From assembly GCF_000821065.1 (NCBI RefSeq), contig NZ_CDGG01000001.1:1240001-1304000 (forward strand): a stretch of DNA of 64,000 nt. The letters run 5' to 3'. Origin of the DNA: Oceanobacillus oncorhynchi (GTDB taxonomy: Bacteria > Bacillota > Bacilli > Bacillales > Amphibacillaceae). Made by a program: the position numbers and the translations under genes. Under the pieces are notes generated by a model that saw nothing but the letters and a program-made list of their open reading frames with translations, made no database searches and had not been told where the DNA came from. Numbering within the stretch: the first letter of the stretch is position 1; each line of letters starts with the position of its first letter. This document shows positions 25,687-34,953 of this stretch, piece after piece.

Positions 25687-26049
25687 TTATTTTGATTGTT
25701 TCATATAATGTGTTGAATATAATTTTTCCATATGCGGGTTTCCTGTTTTAGAGAATCGTAATGTCTTTTTTGCTCCTTTTCCCCATGATTGATAGACAGT
25801 CGTGGAAGGCTTTAACTGGTTCTCTTTAGCAATTTTTTTAAGGGTTTGAAGCAAATGATTCAATTTCCCCAGATTAAGAGAAATGACTTTTTCCAAATAA
25901 GGAATCCGTTTAAAGCGCCAATCCTCAGCTTGTTTCTTTGATAATTTCTCCATTTTTATCAAAACATCGATTGGACTGACATAACCTTTCTCCGTAAGTA
26001 ACTCAGAGGCATATTTGTATATGTTTTTCTCTAATTGCTGTCTGTTCAT
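25687..26049 (-). CDS. Hypothetical protein, 120 residues
   Basis: I do not recognise a named family. The protein is basic and helical: YKYASELLTEKGYVSPIDVLIKMEKLSKKQAEDWRFKRIPYLEKVI reads as an N-terminal helical bundle, and the C-terminus (QSWGKGAKKTLRFSKTGNPHMEKLYSTHY, a longer stretch summarised here) is rich in Lys and aromatic residues. AAGGAAG precedes the ATG. It is first in a unit with the DUF6155-like gene. The basic tail may bind nucleic acid, but that is a guess. Confidence 0.6.
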   Translation of the reverse strand: MNRQQLEKNIYKYASELLTEKGYVSPIDVLIKMEKLSKKQAEDWRFKRIPYLEKVISLNLGKLNHLLQTLKKIAKENQLKPSTTVYQSWGKGAKKTLRFSKTGNPHMEKLYSTHYMKQSK

Positions 26050-26395
26050 TTAAAATCTTCCTTACTTTATCTATTTCTATTCTAGCTATTACTCTAACAG
26101 ATTTCTGTTTGTAATAGTGCGTTTTAAATTATTCGCATACATATTTTTAACAAACATAGAGATGGTTTATTATATTAAAAAACAGGTGCCTGCGATAAAA
26201 TAAATCTGCATCATTTCCTGTTTCTATACAATTGTGGCAATTTCATGGTAAATCTGCAACATCTTTTCTGTTCACGAAATAAATTTGAAACAAGAATGTA
26301 AGTTTACAAAACGGTCTTTAAAGGAATAATGTAGATAATAACAAGACCTATGTTTTAAAAACAATAAAAATAAATTTTGATGGAGGGTGTGTATC
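26050..26395 (+). other. Intergenic region with the probable promoter of the Fuc4NAc operon
   Basis: TTTACA (26303-26308) with AATAAT (26325-26330) at 16 bases is a fair SigA promoter for the operon starting at 26396. Nothing else recognisable was seen in this gap. Confidence 0.4.
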
Positions 26396-27328
26396 ATGAA
26401 AGGAATTATTCTGGCTGGAGGAAGTGGAACACGTCTGTCTCCGAGTACAGATAGTATGAATAAGCACCTGCTGCCTGTTTATGACAAGCCGATGATTTAT
26501 TATCCGTTATCTGTCTTGATGCTGGGTGGTATTAAAGAAGTAATGATTATTAGTACACCAGAGGATATTGCTCGTTTCGAGACATTACTGGGAGACGGAT
26601 CGGCATTAGGTATTCAAATCGTCTATAAAGAACAGGCTGAACCAAAAGGAATCCCTGAAGCGCTTATTCTTGGTGAAGAATTCACCGGGAAGGATGATGT
26701 TACGCTGATTCTAGCGGATAATATCTTCTTCGGGCAAGGGTTTACCACCTTATTGCGGAATGCGATAAAGAACCATCAGCATGCGACTGTATTTGGATAT
26801 CGGGTTAAAGACCCCGAGCGTTTTGGTGTGGTTGAATTTGATCATCATCAAAAAGCAATTTCGATTGAGGAAAAACCAGATGACCCAAAATCAGACTTTG
26901 CCGTTACGGGACTGTATATTTATGATTCCAGAGCGGTGAAGATTGCTAAAAAGCTCAAACCTTCAGAACGAGGGGAATTAGAAATTACCGACTTAAATAA
27001 AGAATATTTAAAATGGAATCAGCTTCATGTAGAGCTGTTAGGCAGAGGCTTTGCGTGGATGGATACAGGCACCCAGGAGTCGTTGTTTGATGCAGCGGAA
27101 TTTATCAAAACGACCCAGCAGCGCCAAGGATTTAAAATTGCCTGCCTGGAAGAGATTGCTTTCTATCTGGGATATATATCAAGAGATATATTATATGAAA
27201 AAGGAAAGTCGATGGAAAAAACCGATTATGGGCAATATTTAATAGAAATTGCCAATCGCAAGCATAGCCAGCAATACTGGGATACCATCGACCATCATCC
27301 GATGTTAGGACTGGTTGAAAATGAGTAG
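26396..27328 (+). CDS. rfbA: Glucose-1-phosphate thymidylyltransferase (RmlA/RfbA)
   Basis: A 310-residue nucleotidyltransferase making dTDP-glucose from dTTP and glucose-1-phosphate. ATG 26396 follows GGAGGGTG. The signature [15 protein letters not shown] opens the nucleotide site; [20 protein letters not shown] (metal-binding D) and [14 protein letters not shown] are typical RmlA. It starts a tightly packed operon with rfbB and amino-sugar genes but no rmlC or rmlD, so the pathway does not go to rhamnose. Confidence 0.93.
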   Translation: MKGIILAGGSGTRLSPSTDSMNKHLLPVYDKPMIYYPLSVLMLGGIKEVMIISTPEDIARFETLLGDGSALGIQIVYKEQAEPKGIPEALILGEEFTGKDDVTLILADNIFFGQGFTTLLRNAIKNHQHATVFGYRVKDPERFGVVEFDHHQKAISIEEKPDDPKSDFAVTGLYIYDSRAVKIAKKLKPSERGELEITDLNKEYLKWNQLHVELLGRGFAWMDTGTQESLFDAAEFIKTTQQRQGFKIACLEEIAFYLGYISRDILYEKGKSMEKTDYGQYLIEIANRKHSQQYWDTIDHHPMLGLVENE

Positions 27329-28349
27329 GGCTATCTTAATTACTGGCGGAGCTGGCTTTATCGGCTCCAACTTCATCCACTATTACCAGCAGAAATATCC
27401 TGATCAGCAATTGATTAATGTAGATAAGCTAACCTATGCCGGCTCTTTAGCTAATTTAACTGAAGTCGAGAATAACGGGAATTATCAATTTATTCATGGC
27501 GATATTGCAGATATGAAAACCGTAGCAGCGATTTTCAAAGAGTATGATATTGAAGGGGTTATTCATTTTGCTGCAGAATCCCATGTAGACCGTTCGATTC
27601 ATGATGCGAGCCCGTTCATCGATACAAATGTCGTTGGTACGTTGAATCTTTTGCAGGCGGCGAGAGCAGATTGGGAGGAAAAAGGAGAGCTTGGTGAGCG
27701 CAGATTTCATCACATATCCACGGATGAAATTTATGGCTCATTAGGTGAATCTGGAAAATTTACAGAGGACACGCCTTATGACCCAAGAAATCCATACAGC
27801 TCATCGAAAGCTGGAGCGAACTTTTTAGTAAAAAGCTTTGGTCATACGTATGGGATGAATGTGATTATTTCCTCCTGCTCGAATAATTATGGACCAAGAC
27901 AGCATGATGAGAAGCTTCTGCCTACGATTATCCGGCAGGCTTTGGCAAATGAGCCGATACCGATTTACGGGGATGGGAAGAATATCCGTGACTGGCTGTT
28001 TGTTGAGGACCACTGCCGAGCAATCGATATGGTTTATCATCAGGGTAAAACGATGGAAACCTATAATGTCGGCGGAAATAATGAACAGGAAAATATCACC
28101 ATCACCAATGCAGTTTGTTATTTATTAGACGAGCAAAGACCAGATTTACTGCAAAAGTATCGTTTAGCGCATTTTTCTGATTTGATTACCTTTGTGACGG
28201 ATCGAAAAGGACATGATAAGAGATACGCCATCGATGCAAGTAAAATTCAAAGGGAACTAGGCTGGCAGCCGCAAGTTGATTTAGAGGATGGACTGAGAAA
28301 AACTGTGGAATGGTATGTAGCAAAATGGAAAACAAACGTACCGATTTGA
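27321..28349 (+). CDS. rfbB: dTDP-glucose 4,6-dehydratase (RmlB/RfbB)
   Basis: A 342-residue short-chain dehydrogenase-type enzyme that converts dTDP-glucose to dTDP-4-keto-6-deoxyglucose. [16 protein letters not shown] binds [11 protein letters not shown] and the YSSSKAG tyrosine-lysine pair form the active site. It overlaps rfbA by eight bases; ATG 27321 is preferred to TTG 27315. Its product is the branch point that the downstream WecE-type aminotransferase would use. Confidence 0.93.
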   Translation: MSRAILITGGAGFIGSNFIHYYQQKYPDQQLINVDKLTYAGSLANLTEVENNGNYQFIHGDIADMKTVAAIFKEYDIEGVIHFAAESHVDRSIHDASPFIDTNVVGTLNLLQAARADWEEKGELGERRFHHISTDEIYGSLGESGKFTEDTPYDPRNPYSSSKAGANFLVKSFGHTYGMNVIISSCSNNYGPRQHDEKLLPTIIRQALANEPIPIYGDGKNIRDWLFVEDHCRAIDMVYHQGKTMETYNVGGNNEQENITITNAVCYLLDEQRPDLLQKYRLAHFSDLITFVTDRKGHDKRYAIDASKIQRELGWQPQVDLEDGLRKTVEWYVAKWKTNVPI

Positions 28350-29311
28350 TTTCAGTTGTTGTCCCGGTCTATGGCTGTGAACGCTGCCTTGTCGAGCTCG
28401 CAGAACGCATTATTCAAACTATCCAGTCCATTCAGGCAGATTATGAAATCATTATGGTAAATGATGCGAGCCCGGACCATGCCTGGGAAACAATGCTTAA
28501 GCTTCATCAGAAAGATAAAAAAATAAAAGGAATTAATTTGTCCCGTAATTTTGGACAGCATCATGCCATCACGGCAGGTCTTGACTTTACCTCAGGAGAC
28601 TGGGTGGTTGTGATGGATTGTGATTTGCAGGACCGGCCGGAAGAAATTGCTTCGCTGTACGAACGGGCCCAGGACGGCTATGATGTTGTCTTTGCACAGC
28701 GCATGCAAAGGCAGGATAAGAATGTAAAAAAACTCACATCAAAAGCCTTCTATAAAGTCTATGATTATTTTACCGGGAAGAAGACAGATGCAACAATCGC
28801 CAATTTCAGTATATCCCGAAAAAAAGTAGTGGAGAGCTTTCGTAAACTGCGCGAGCAAAATCGTTATTTTCCTTTCTTTATTCAATGGATGGGATATCAG
28901 CAGACAAAAATAGAAGTACAGCATGATGCCAGAAAAGAAGGAAAGTCCTCCTATCAATTGAAAAAATTATTCGCTTTAGCAACAGATGCGATTGTCTCCC
29001 AATCGAATAAACCGCTCCGGCTTTCGATTGGTGTAGGCTTTCTGATGGCATTCGCTTCGTTTATCTATGCGCTGTATTTATTTTCCCGCTATTTCTTTTT
29101 GGATGAGCCTGTTCAAGGCTGGACCAGTGTGATGGTGTCCATCTTTTTTATTGGCGGTTTACTATTCTTCCAGCTTGGAATTATTGGTCTCTACCTTGGG
29201 AAAATTTTCAACGAAGCGAAGAACCGTCCTATTTATTTAATTAAGGACATAAAAGGGGAAATCCAAAAAAATGAAACGTTAGAAGTGAAACAGGGAGGAA
29301 GAGGAAAATGA
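28325..29311 (+). CDS. Polyprenyl-phosphate glycosyltransferase, GT2 (CsbB/YkoT-like)
   Basis: A 328-residue membrane-bound family 2 glycosyltransferase. The catalytic domain has VVVPVYGCE, DASPDHAWE and the DXD-type DCDLQDRPEE; two C-terminal membrane helices (around residues 230-300) are as in DPM1-, CsbB- and GtrB-like enzymes. These load a sugar onto undecaprenyl phosphate on the inner membrane face. It overlaps rfbB by 25 bases from ATG 28325 (28310 is an alternative). Here it would transfer Fuc4NAc made by its neighbours. Confidence 0.85.
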   Translation: MENKRTDLISVVVPVYGCERCLVELAERIIQTIQSIQADYEIIMVNDASPDHAWETMLKLHQKDKKIKGINLSRNFGQHHAITAGLDFTSGDWVVVMDCDLQDRPEEIASLYERAQDGYDVVFAQRMQRQDKNVKKLTSKAFYKVYDYFTGKKTDATIANFSISRKKVVESFRKLREQNRYFPFFIQWMGYQQTKIEVQHDARKEGKSSYQLKKLFALATDAIVSQSNKPLRLSIGVGFLMAFASFIYALYLFSRYFFLDEPVQGWTSVMVSIFFIGGLLFFQLGIIGLYLGKIFNEAKNRPIYLIKDIKGEIQKNETLEVKQGGRGK

Positions 29312-29988
29312 GTGAATATTTAAAGCCGACGCCTTGGGACAGCCGGAATTTCCCGCTTGATACCTTTCAATTAACCGAATATAGTGAAGCTGCGCTGCAG
29401 GCTGCAGCAGATGTCGAGGGGCATTTTACCGTTAAAGTAGATCCGCTGGCTGATAAGGCATTGCTTCACAAATATGGTTTTTATTATGCAGATACATTAA
29501 TGGAGCCCTATTGTTACCGCAATAAATTTTTAGAAGAAGAAGCTGGAGATGTTACCTTCCATGAAAATTATGATGCAGCTGACATTTTAACGATTGCCGA
29601 AGAAGCATTTCAAGGCGGTAGGTATCACCGTGATTTTCATGTTCCGAATGAAATGGCCGATCTCCGCTACCGAAATTGGGTAAAGGACTTGATTGATCAG
29701 GAGCTGATTCTTGCTTATAAGCAGGATGGCCGTGTGAAAGGATTCTTTGCTTATCAGGAAGAAAATGTATTGCTTTTAGCAATGCATAAGGACATTCGCG
29801 GACAGGGATTTGCTAAACCTTTTACAGCTGCATGCGTCAAAGAGCAATTTGAGCGTACTGGCAGGGAGCAACTGGTTACATCGATTTCACCCAGCAATCC
29901 GGCGTCATTAAATGTTTTCATCGACTTAGGATTCCGGTTGCGGGCTGGGAAGGATATTTATCATAAGGTGAACGGTTCCTTCTATTAA
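29308..29988 (+). CDS. GNAT acetyltransferase, WecD-like (dTDP-Fuc4N acetyltransferase)
   Basis: A 226-residue protein with an N-terminal region like WecD (PTPWDSRNFPLDTFQL) and a C-terminal GNAT fold; KDIRGQGFAKPFTAACV is the acetyl-CoA pyrophosphate loop, and SISPSNPASLNVFIDLGFR the closing motif. AGGAGGAAGAG leads into ATG, overlapping the previous gene by four bases. With a WecE-type aminotransferase in the same operon, N-acetylation of dTDP-4-amino-4,6-dideoxygalactose is the best assignment. Confidence 0.78.
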   Translation: MSEYLKPTPWDSRNFPLDTFQLTEYSEAALQAAADVEGHFTVKVDPLADKALLHKYGFYYADTLMEPYCYRNKFLEEEAGDVTFHENYDAADILTIAEEAFQGGRYHRDFHVPNEMADLRYRNWVKDLIDQELILAYKQDGRVKGFFAYQEENVLLLAMHKDIRGQGFAKPFTAACVKEQFERTGREQLVTSISPSNPASLNVFIDLGFRLRAGKDIYHKVNGSFY

Positions 29989-30066
29989 ACAGATACTATT
30001 AAACACATATCCATTTATTTTGTATCGCGGTAGAAGTATACAAAGGAATGTCAGGGGGAGAGAGGT

Positions 30067-30423
30067 TTGGGTTATTTTTATATTGCTGGAACCGTTTTGT
30101 TTACCGTTTATGGACAATTAATTATTAAGTGGACAATGGATCGGCAAGGGGAATTGCCGGATGGGCTCTTTGATAAATTTCTATTTTTATTTCAGCTTGT
30201 CTGGAACCCCTGGATACTCTCCGGTTTTATTGCTGCTTTCTTAGCGGCATTAAGCTGGATGGCTGCGATGACTAAATTTGATATCAGCTATGCCTATCCA
30301 TTTATGAGTCTTTCTTTTATTCTTGTTTTTATATTCTCGGTTTTTTTATTTGGAGAACCAATCAGTACACAGAAAATCATCGGCTTTGCTTTTGTAGTAG
30401 CAGGTATTCTGATAATGAGGTGA
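30067..30423 (+). CDS. Small SMR/EamA-type membrane protein (ArnE/F-like flippase subunit)
   Basis: A 118-residue protein with four hydrophobic segments, the SMR/EamA half-transporter form. TTG 30067 follows GGGGGAGAG. FDISYAYPFMSLSFILVF and the ending KIIGFAFVVAGILIM match the small ArnE/ArnF group, which flip aminosugar-loaded undecaprenyl phosphate. Between the lipid-linking glycosyltransferase and a GT-C-like protein it probably moves the lipid-linked sugar to the outer face. A drug-efflux role is less likely in this operon. Confidence 0.72.
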   Translation: MGYFYIAGTVLFTVYGQLIIKWTMDRQGELPDGLFDKFLFLFQLVWNPWILSGFIAAFLAALSWMAAMTKFDISYAYPFMSLSFILVFIFSVFLFGEPISTQKIIGFAFVVAGILIMR

Positions 30424-30427
30424 TACC

Positions 30428-31558
30428 ATGATACCATTCAATGTACCATGTTATATAGGAAAAGAAAATACAGCAATCAAAGATGCCATCGCAGGAAAGA
30501 AATTATCAGGAAACGGCCCTTACGGGAAAAAGTGTGTGCAATGGATGGAAGAAAATATGGGCGTGAAAAAAGTCATGCTTACTCCATCCTGCACAGCGGC
30601 ACTGGAAATGACTGCGCTGCTCACAGAGGTTGGAGAAGGAGATGAAGTCATTATGCCTTCATACACCTTTGTTTCGACAGCAAATGCATTTGCCCTCCGA
30701 GGCGCGAACATTGTCTTTGCAGATGTCGAACCAAGGACAATGAATGTCGACCCGGAACAAATTGCAGCGGCAATTACCGAAAAGACAAAAGTCATCGTGG
30801 TCGTTCATTACGCCGGCGTATCCTGTGATATGGACCGGATTATGGAGCTTGCAGAGAAACATAACCTATGGGTGGTCGAAGATGCTGCACAAGGATTAAT
30901 GAGCTTTTATAAAGGAAAAGCATTGGGAACGATTGGCCACATGGGAACGATCAGCTTTCATGAAACCAAAAATTATGTTTGCGGGGAGGGAGGGGCATTA
31001 TATATTAATGATCCTTCTCTCGTTGAGCGTGCGGAGATGATTCAAGAGAAAGGGACGGACCGTTCACAGTTTATCCGTGGAGAAGTGGATAAATATTCTT
31101 GGAGAGACATTGGTTCCTCGTATCTGCTCAGCGAGCTGAATGCAGCTTATCTGTCTGTACAGCTGGAGCATGCGAAGGAAATAAATGATAATCGTCTCGG
31201 AACCTGGCAAATGTATAAAGAAGGATTGGCTGATCTTGCAGATGCAGGAAAGATAGAGCTTCCTTATATTCCAGAAGGTAGAGCCTTCAATGGACACATA
31301 TTCTTTATTAAAACAAGAAATATAGAAGTGCGGAGTCAATTGATCCGTTATTTAAAGCAGCTTGGTATTATGACAGCAACGCACTATGTCCCGCTGCATT
31401 CATCTGTCGCAGGAAAAGCATGCGGCGTCTTCTCTGGAGAAGACAGATATACAACGATAGAAAGTGAACGTTTGATACGATTACCACTTTACTATGGAAT
31501 AAGTAAAGGGGATGTAGCATATGTCATTCAAAGCATTCAGCAATTTTATGCACAATAA
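30428..31558 (+). CDS. dTDP-4-amino-4,6-dideoxygalactose transaminase (WecE/RffA)
   Basis: A 376-residue DegT/DnrJ/EryC1-family PLP enzyme. K181 in SFHETKNYVCGEGGAL is the PLP lysine; TPSCTAALEM binds the phosphate; VVEDAAQGL gives the conserved aspartate. FNVPCYIGKEN and the FHETKN wording are typical of WecE/RffA rather than other DegT proteins. It would convert dTDP-4-keto-6-deoxyglucose (from RfbB) to dTDP-Fuc4N using glutamate. It starts four bases after the SMR gene and overlaps the next gene by 38 bases. Confidence 0.86.
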   Translation: MIPFNVPCYIGKENTAIKDAIAGKKLSGNGPYGKKCVQWMEENMGVKKVMLTPSCTAALEMTALLTEVGEGDEVIMPSYTFVSTANAFALRGANIVFADVEPRTMNVDPEQIAAAITEKTKVIVVVHYAGVSCDMDRIMELAEKHNLWVVEDAAQGLMSFYKGKALGTIGHMGTISFHETKNYVCGEGGALYINDPSLVERAEMIQEKGTDRSQFIRGEVDKYSWRDIGSSYLLSELNAAYLSVQLEHAKEINDNRLGTWQMYKEGLADLADAGKIELPYIPEGRAFNGHIFFIKTRNIEVRSQLIRYLKQLGIMTATHYVPLHSSVAGKACGVFSGEDRYTTIESERLIRLPLYYGISKGDVAYVIQSIQQFYAQ

Positions 31559-33212
31559 ATGGATATGGGTGGGCTGCCTTGTTTTGCTTGCCTACTTATC
31601 TCCTTATGTGATTTATGGAGAAGATGTACATATTAGAGTCCATGACAACATGGACTCTAATATTGTCTGGTATAAAGTACTTGCAGAGAGCGGGTCTATT
31701 TTCACGTTAACAGACGTGCCGCTGCCGTATGCGATTGACGGATTGCCGAGAAGTGCATTGCCGTCTGCTTTTGATGCGGCGCTTTGGCTCTATGTACTGT
31801 TTGAACCAATCACAGCCTATACCATCAGCCAGACTATTATGCGCTTTGCAGCGTTTTTTGGCATGTATTTATTATTAACGCGTTTTATTGTGAAAAAAGA
31901 GACAGCACCTTGGATAACGGTAGGCGTTTCGCTTGCTTTTGCGATGCTTCCTTACTGGCCTTCGGGAGTTCTTTCCATTGCAGGGATGCCGCTTGCTTTA
32001 TATGTCTTTTTAATGATTCGCAAATACCGGACAGAGGCGCCGAAGCATACATGGATACTGCTATGCCTGATTCCGTTTTTTGCTAATTTTGTCCTCAGCT
32101 TTGTTTTCTTTTTAGCAGTTATTGGCTTGCTGTGGCTGATTGACTGGATTCGCAATAAAAAATGGAATGGTGCTTTTTTTGCTGCCATTGCCATCATGGC
32201 AGGTATCTTTGTGATGAAGGATTATTTATTGATTACCTCCATGTTTTTCGATGACAGCTTTACTTCTCACCGGGAGGAGCTGGAGTTAAGCGGAAATACC
32301 TTTGAACGAAGCTATGAATTAGCATGGGAGAATTTTTTATATGGGCACACCCATGACGAGGCCGTACAGGCTTATATTATTATTCCGGTTATTTTAATAG
32401 CTATCTTGCTTGCCTTATTTAAAAACAGGCAGCCAAAATGGCTCTTCATCCTGTTTTTGATTAATTTAGCCCTCTCCTTCTGGTACGCTTTCTGGTATTG
32501 GGAAGGCTGGCAGCCATTAAAAGAGAGCATTTCTGTTTTGAATACATTTAATTTTGCACGGATTCATTTTATGGATCCGCCAATCTGGTATATTGCCTTT
32601 GCACTAGCCTTACTTATTTTGTGGCAGCTGAAAAAAGTCGGGAAGGTTCTTGTTGCCGTCCTGATTATCTGGCAGAGTATACTGCTTTTCGGGCAGTCAG
32701 AAGAGTTTAAGTACCGGGAAGTAAACACACCGACCTTTAAAGAGTTTTATTCAGAGGACCTGTTTACATCGATTCAAGATTATATTGGAGAAGATCCGAG
32801 TGATTACCGCGTGGTCAGCATCGGATTACATCCGACCATCGCTCAATTTAATGGCTTCTACACGTTGGATACGTATAACAATAGCTTCCCGCTGGATTAT
32901 AAGCACCGTTTTCGGGAAGTAATTGCCGGAGAGCTGGATAAGAGTCCGACATTAGAACACTATTTTGATACATGGGGCGGAAGGCTGTACATGTATGTAG
33001 CCGAGCATGGAAAGGATTATATGTATACTAGAAACAAAAATGAACCGATTCAGGACTTGGCTATTGATACAGACGCACTGAATGATCTGGGAGGAGATTA
33101 CATCCTGTCTGCTGTCCCGATCGAAAATGCGGAAGATATCGGATTATCGTTGGAGGAAACATTTGAAGACCAGGATTCACCATGGGAAATTCATTTATAT
33201 TCTGTATTGTAA
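31521..33212 (+). CDS. GT-C-like multi-pass membrane protein (YkoS/DUF6044-like)
   Basis: A 563-residue protein with about ten or more membrane helices in the first 390 residues and a soluble C-terminal part of about 150 residues. The first external loop contains RVHDNMDSNIVWY with closely spaced aspartates, the usual place for the catalytic acid in GT-C enzymes. It resembles Bacillus YkoS, which pairs with the YkoT glycosyltransferase. AAAGGGGAT precedes ATG 31521. It is predicted to transfer the flipped lipid-linked sugar to a surface polymer; the acceptor (teichoic or lipoteichoic acid) is not known. Confidence 0.7.
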   Translation: MSFKAFSNFMHNKWIWVGCLVLLAYLSPYVIYGEDVHIRVHDNMDSNIVWYKVLAESGSIFTLTDVPLPYAIDGLPRSALPSAFDAALWLYVLFEPITAYTISQTIMRFAAFFGMYLLLTRFIVKKETAPWITVGVSLAFAMLPYWPSGVLSIAGMPLALYVFLMIRKYRTEAPKHTWILLCLIPFFANFVLSFVFFLAVIGLLWLIDWIRNKKWNGAFFAAIAIMAGIFVMKDYLLITSMFFDDSFTSHREELELSGNTFERSYELAWENFLYGHTHDEAVQAYIIIPVILIAILLALFKNRQPKWLFILFLINLALSFWYAFWYWEGWQPLKESISVLNTFNFARIHFMDPPIWYIAFALALLILWQLKKVGKVLVAVLIIWQSILLFGQSEEFKYREVNTPTFKEFYSEDLFTSIQDYIGEDPSDYRVVSIGLHPTIAQFNGFYTLDTYNNSFPLDYKHRFREVIAGELDKSPTLEHYFDTWGGRLYMYVAEHGKDYMYTRNKNEPIQDLAIDTDALNDLGGDYILSAVPIENAEDIGLSLEETFEDQDSPWEIHLYSVL

Positions 33213-33289
33213 TTAGAATGTAATATTACACCCATAAGCATTCGTATGACAGGCTTTAAGGTGAAAACCAGCTTCCGGCGATACAAAAC

Positions 33290-33306
33290 TGTAATATTTC
33301 TATAAC
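33290..33306 (+). promoter_or_regulatory. WalR-like box upstream of the 3D-domain protein
   Basis: TGTAATATTTCTATAAC is two TGTWAH-type half-sites 11 bases apart, the second with one mismatch. An almost identical sequence sits at 48142-48158 before the other CwlO-type gene. It implies control by the essential WalRK two-component system. Confidence 0.6.
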
Positions 33307-33458
33307 CTTTCTGCAATCTGTAGATGTTACACTTCATTAGGAATTTATATAGTGTTAAATTTATCCTATGATTCACAAAGCTGCATAATAGCAAAAGGAT
33401 CAATGTCCTTTTACAGAGAGAGCTATGTAGTAGTGATGCAGGAACAGGGGGAGTAGAA

Positions 33459-34772
33459 TTGAAGAAATCATTTTTGCTAGCGATAGTAATGATAGTTGGT
33501 TTCATGAGTTCAAGTATTATACCAGTTCAAGCAGAAACTGCTGATGATCTTGAAGAAATTCGCGATCAGCGTTCAGATGTTAAAACAGAGTTATCTGATT
33601 CTGAACAACAGATTGCTTCCGTATTAGAAGAACTGGAGCAGTTAAAGAGTGAGATCGCAAGTACTGAAAATGAATTAGAAGCAAAGCAGCAGGAGATTGA
33701 TGAAACAGATCAACAGATTGATGCTTTATTAGACGATATTGTTGTTTTAGAAGATGAAATGCAAGAGCTTGAACAAAAGATAGAGGAACGTTTTGAACTA
33801 TTACAAGAGCGGATGGTATCTGTTCAGCAATCCGGCGGAGACATCAATTATCTGGAAGTTCTCTTCGGCGCACAGAGCTTTGAAGATTTTATTTCACGCG
33901 CAAATGCAGTGAATAAAATAGCAGATTCCGATGCGAAGTTAATTGAACAGCAGGAAACAGATATTGCTTCTTTAGAAGACAAGCAAAAAGAAGAAACTGA
34001 AAAAATGAATGCTTTGAATGACTTAAAAGAAGAGCAAAGCGCTGCAAAAGATAACGTAGAAGTTGCACTTGCTGACAGCAATGCACAAAAGGATGAACTG
34101 GAAACGAAGCAGGCAGACCTAGAAGCGCTTGTAGATGAACTGGAAATCACAGATTCCCAATTAGCCTCTTTAGAAGCGGATACGCAAGCAGAAATTGCTG
34201 CGGCGGAAGAAAAAGCAAAAGAAGAGGAAGCGGCTAAGCTCGCAGCCGCAGAAGAAAAAGCAGCTAAAGAAGCGGAAGCAGCAGAGGAAGAAGAAACTAA
34301 AGTCCATCAAGAAAAAGAGACAAGTGTAGCATCAAAAACAATCACAAATGACCCGGAAGAAGAAGAGGCTCCTGCAGAAAAAGAAGAGCCTGAAAAGAAA
34401 GAAGAATCGAAGGAAGAGACTTCTAAGCCGAAAGAAGATTCTGCAGAAAAAGAAGAGAGTTCAAGTAAGGAAGAAAGCTCAGGTAAAACATTTACCGTTT
34501 CATCAACAGCTTATACAGCTGATTGCACCGGATGTACCGGCATTACAACAACTGGATTTAATTTAAAGAACAATCCAGGTGCAAAAGTAATCGCTGTTGA
34601 CCCTAGCGTTATTCCGCTTGGCAGTGTGGTAGAGGTGGAAGGCTATGGTGTAGCTGTAGCACGTGATACCGGCGGAGCAATCAATGGAAATAAAATTGAT
34701 GTATTCGTATCGGATCAATCTCAAGCACTCAGCTGGGGAAGAAAAGATGTAAAAGTTACGATACTGAGATAA
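33459..34772 (+). CDS. Secreted CwlO-type coiled-coil protein with C-terminal 3D domain
   Basis: A 437-residue exported cell-wall protein. TTG 33459 follows GGGGGAG. A signal peptide (cleavage after VQA, about residue 25) is followed by a long coiled coil to about residue 245 with the CwlO-type core QSGGDINYLEVLFGAQSFEDF. An acidic-lysine linker rich in EEE, KKEE and SS leads to a C-terminal 3D domain (about 347-437). VIAVDPSVIPLGS and ARDTGGAINGNKIDVF carry the three aspartates of the MltA-like double-psi barrel, a probable lytic transglycosylase. Paralogous N-terminus to the P60 enzyme at 48314. Confidence 0.87.
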   Translation: MKKSFLLAIVMIVGFMSSSIIPVQAETADDLEEIRDQRSDVKTELSDSEQQIASVLEELEQLKSEIASTENELEAKQQEIDETDQQIDALLDDIVVLEDEMQELEQKIEERFELLQERMVSVQQSGGDINYLEVLFGAQSFEDFISRANAVNKIADSDAKLIEQQETDIASLEDKQKEETEKMNALNDLKEEQSAAKDNVEVALADSNAQKDELETKQADLEALVDELEITDSQLASLEADTQAEIAAAEEKAKEEEAAKLAAAEEKAAKEAEAAEEEETKVHQEKETSVASKTITNDPEEEEAPAEKEEPEKKEESKEETSKPKEDSAEKEESSSKEESSGKTFTVSSTAYTADCTGCTGITTTGFNLKNNPGAKVIAVDPSVIPLGSVVEVEGYGVAVARDTGGAINGNKIDVFVSDQSQALSWGRKDVKVTILR

Positions 34773-34784
34773 TGTAAATATAAC

Positions 34785-34824
34785 GCATGTGTTCTGAATA
34801 CTATTTCGAACACATGCTTTTTTG
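34785..34824 (+). terminator. Terminator of the 3D-domain gene
   Basis: GCATGTGTTC (34785-34794) pairs exactly with GAACACATGC (34808-34817), followed by TTTTTT. Confidence 0.85.
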
Positions 34825-34890
34825 TTAGGGATATATCAGCAGTCAGAGTACTTTTAATAAGAACCTGCATCTAGGTAAATTTTTATCATC

Positions 34891-34936
34891 AAAAAAAGTC
34901 GCAAAATGCACTTCTATCCATTTTGAGACTTTTTTC
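34891..34936 (-). terminator. Terminator of the copC-copD unit
   Basis: AAAAAAAGTC (34891-34900) with CAAAATG and the matching CATTTTGAGACTTTTTT arm up to 34935 form a stem just past the copD stop on the minus strand, with T tracts in both directions. Confidence 0.75.
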
Positions 34937-34953
34937 AGTTTAATAAAAGACAA

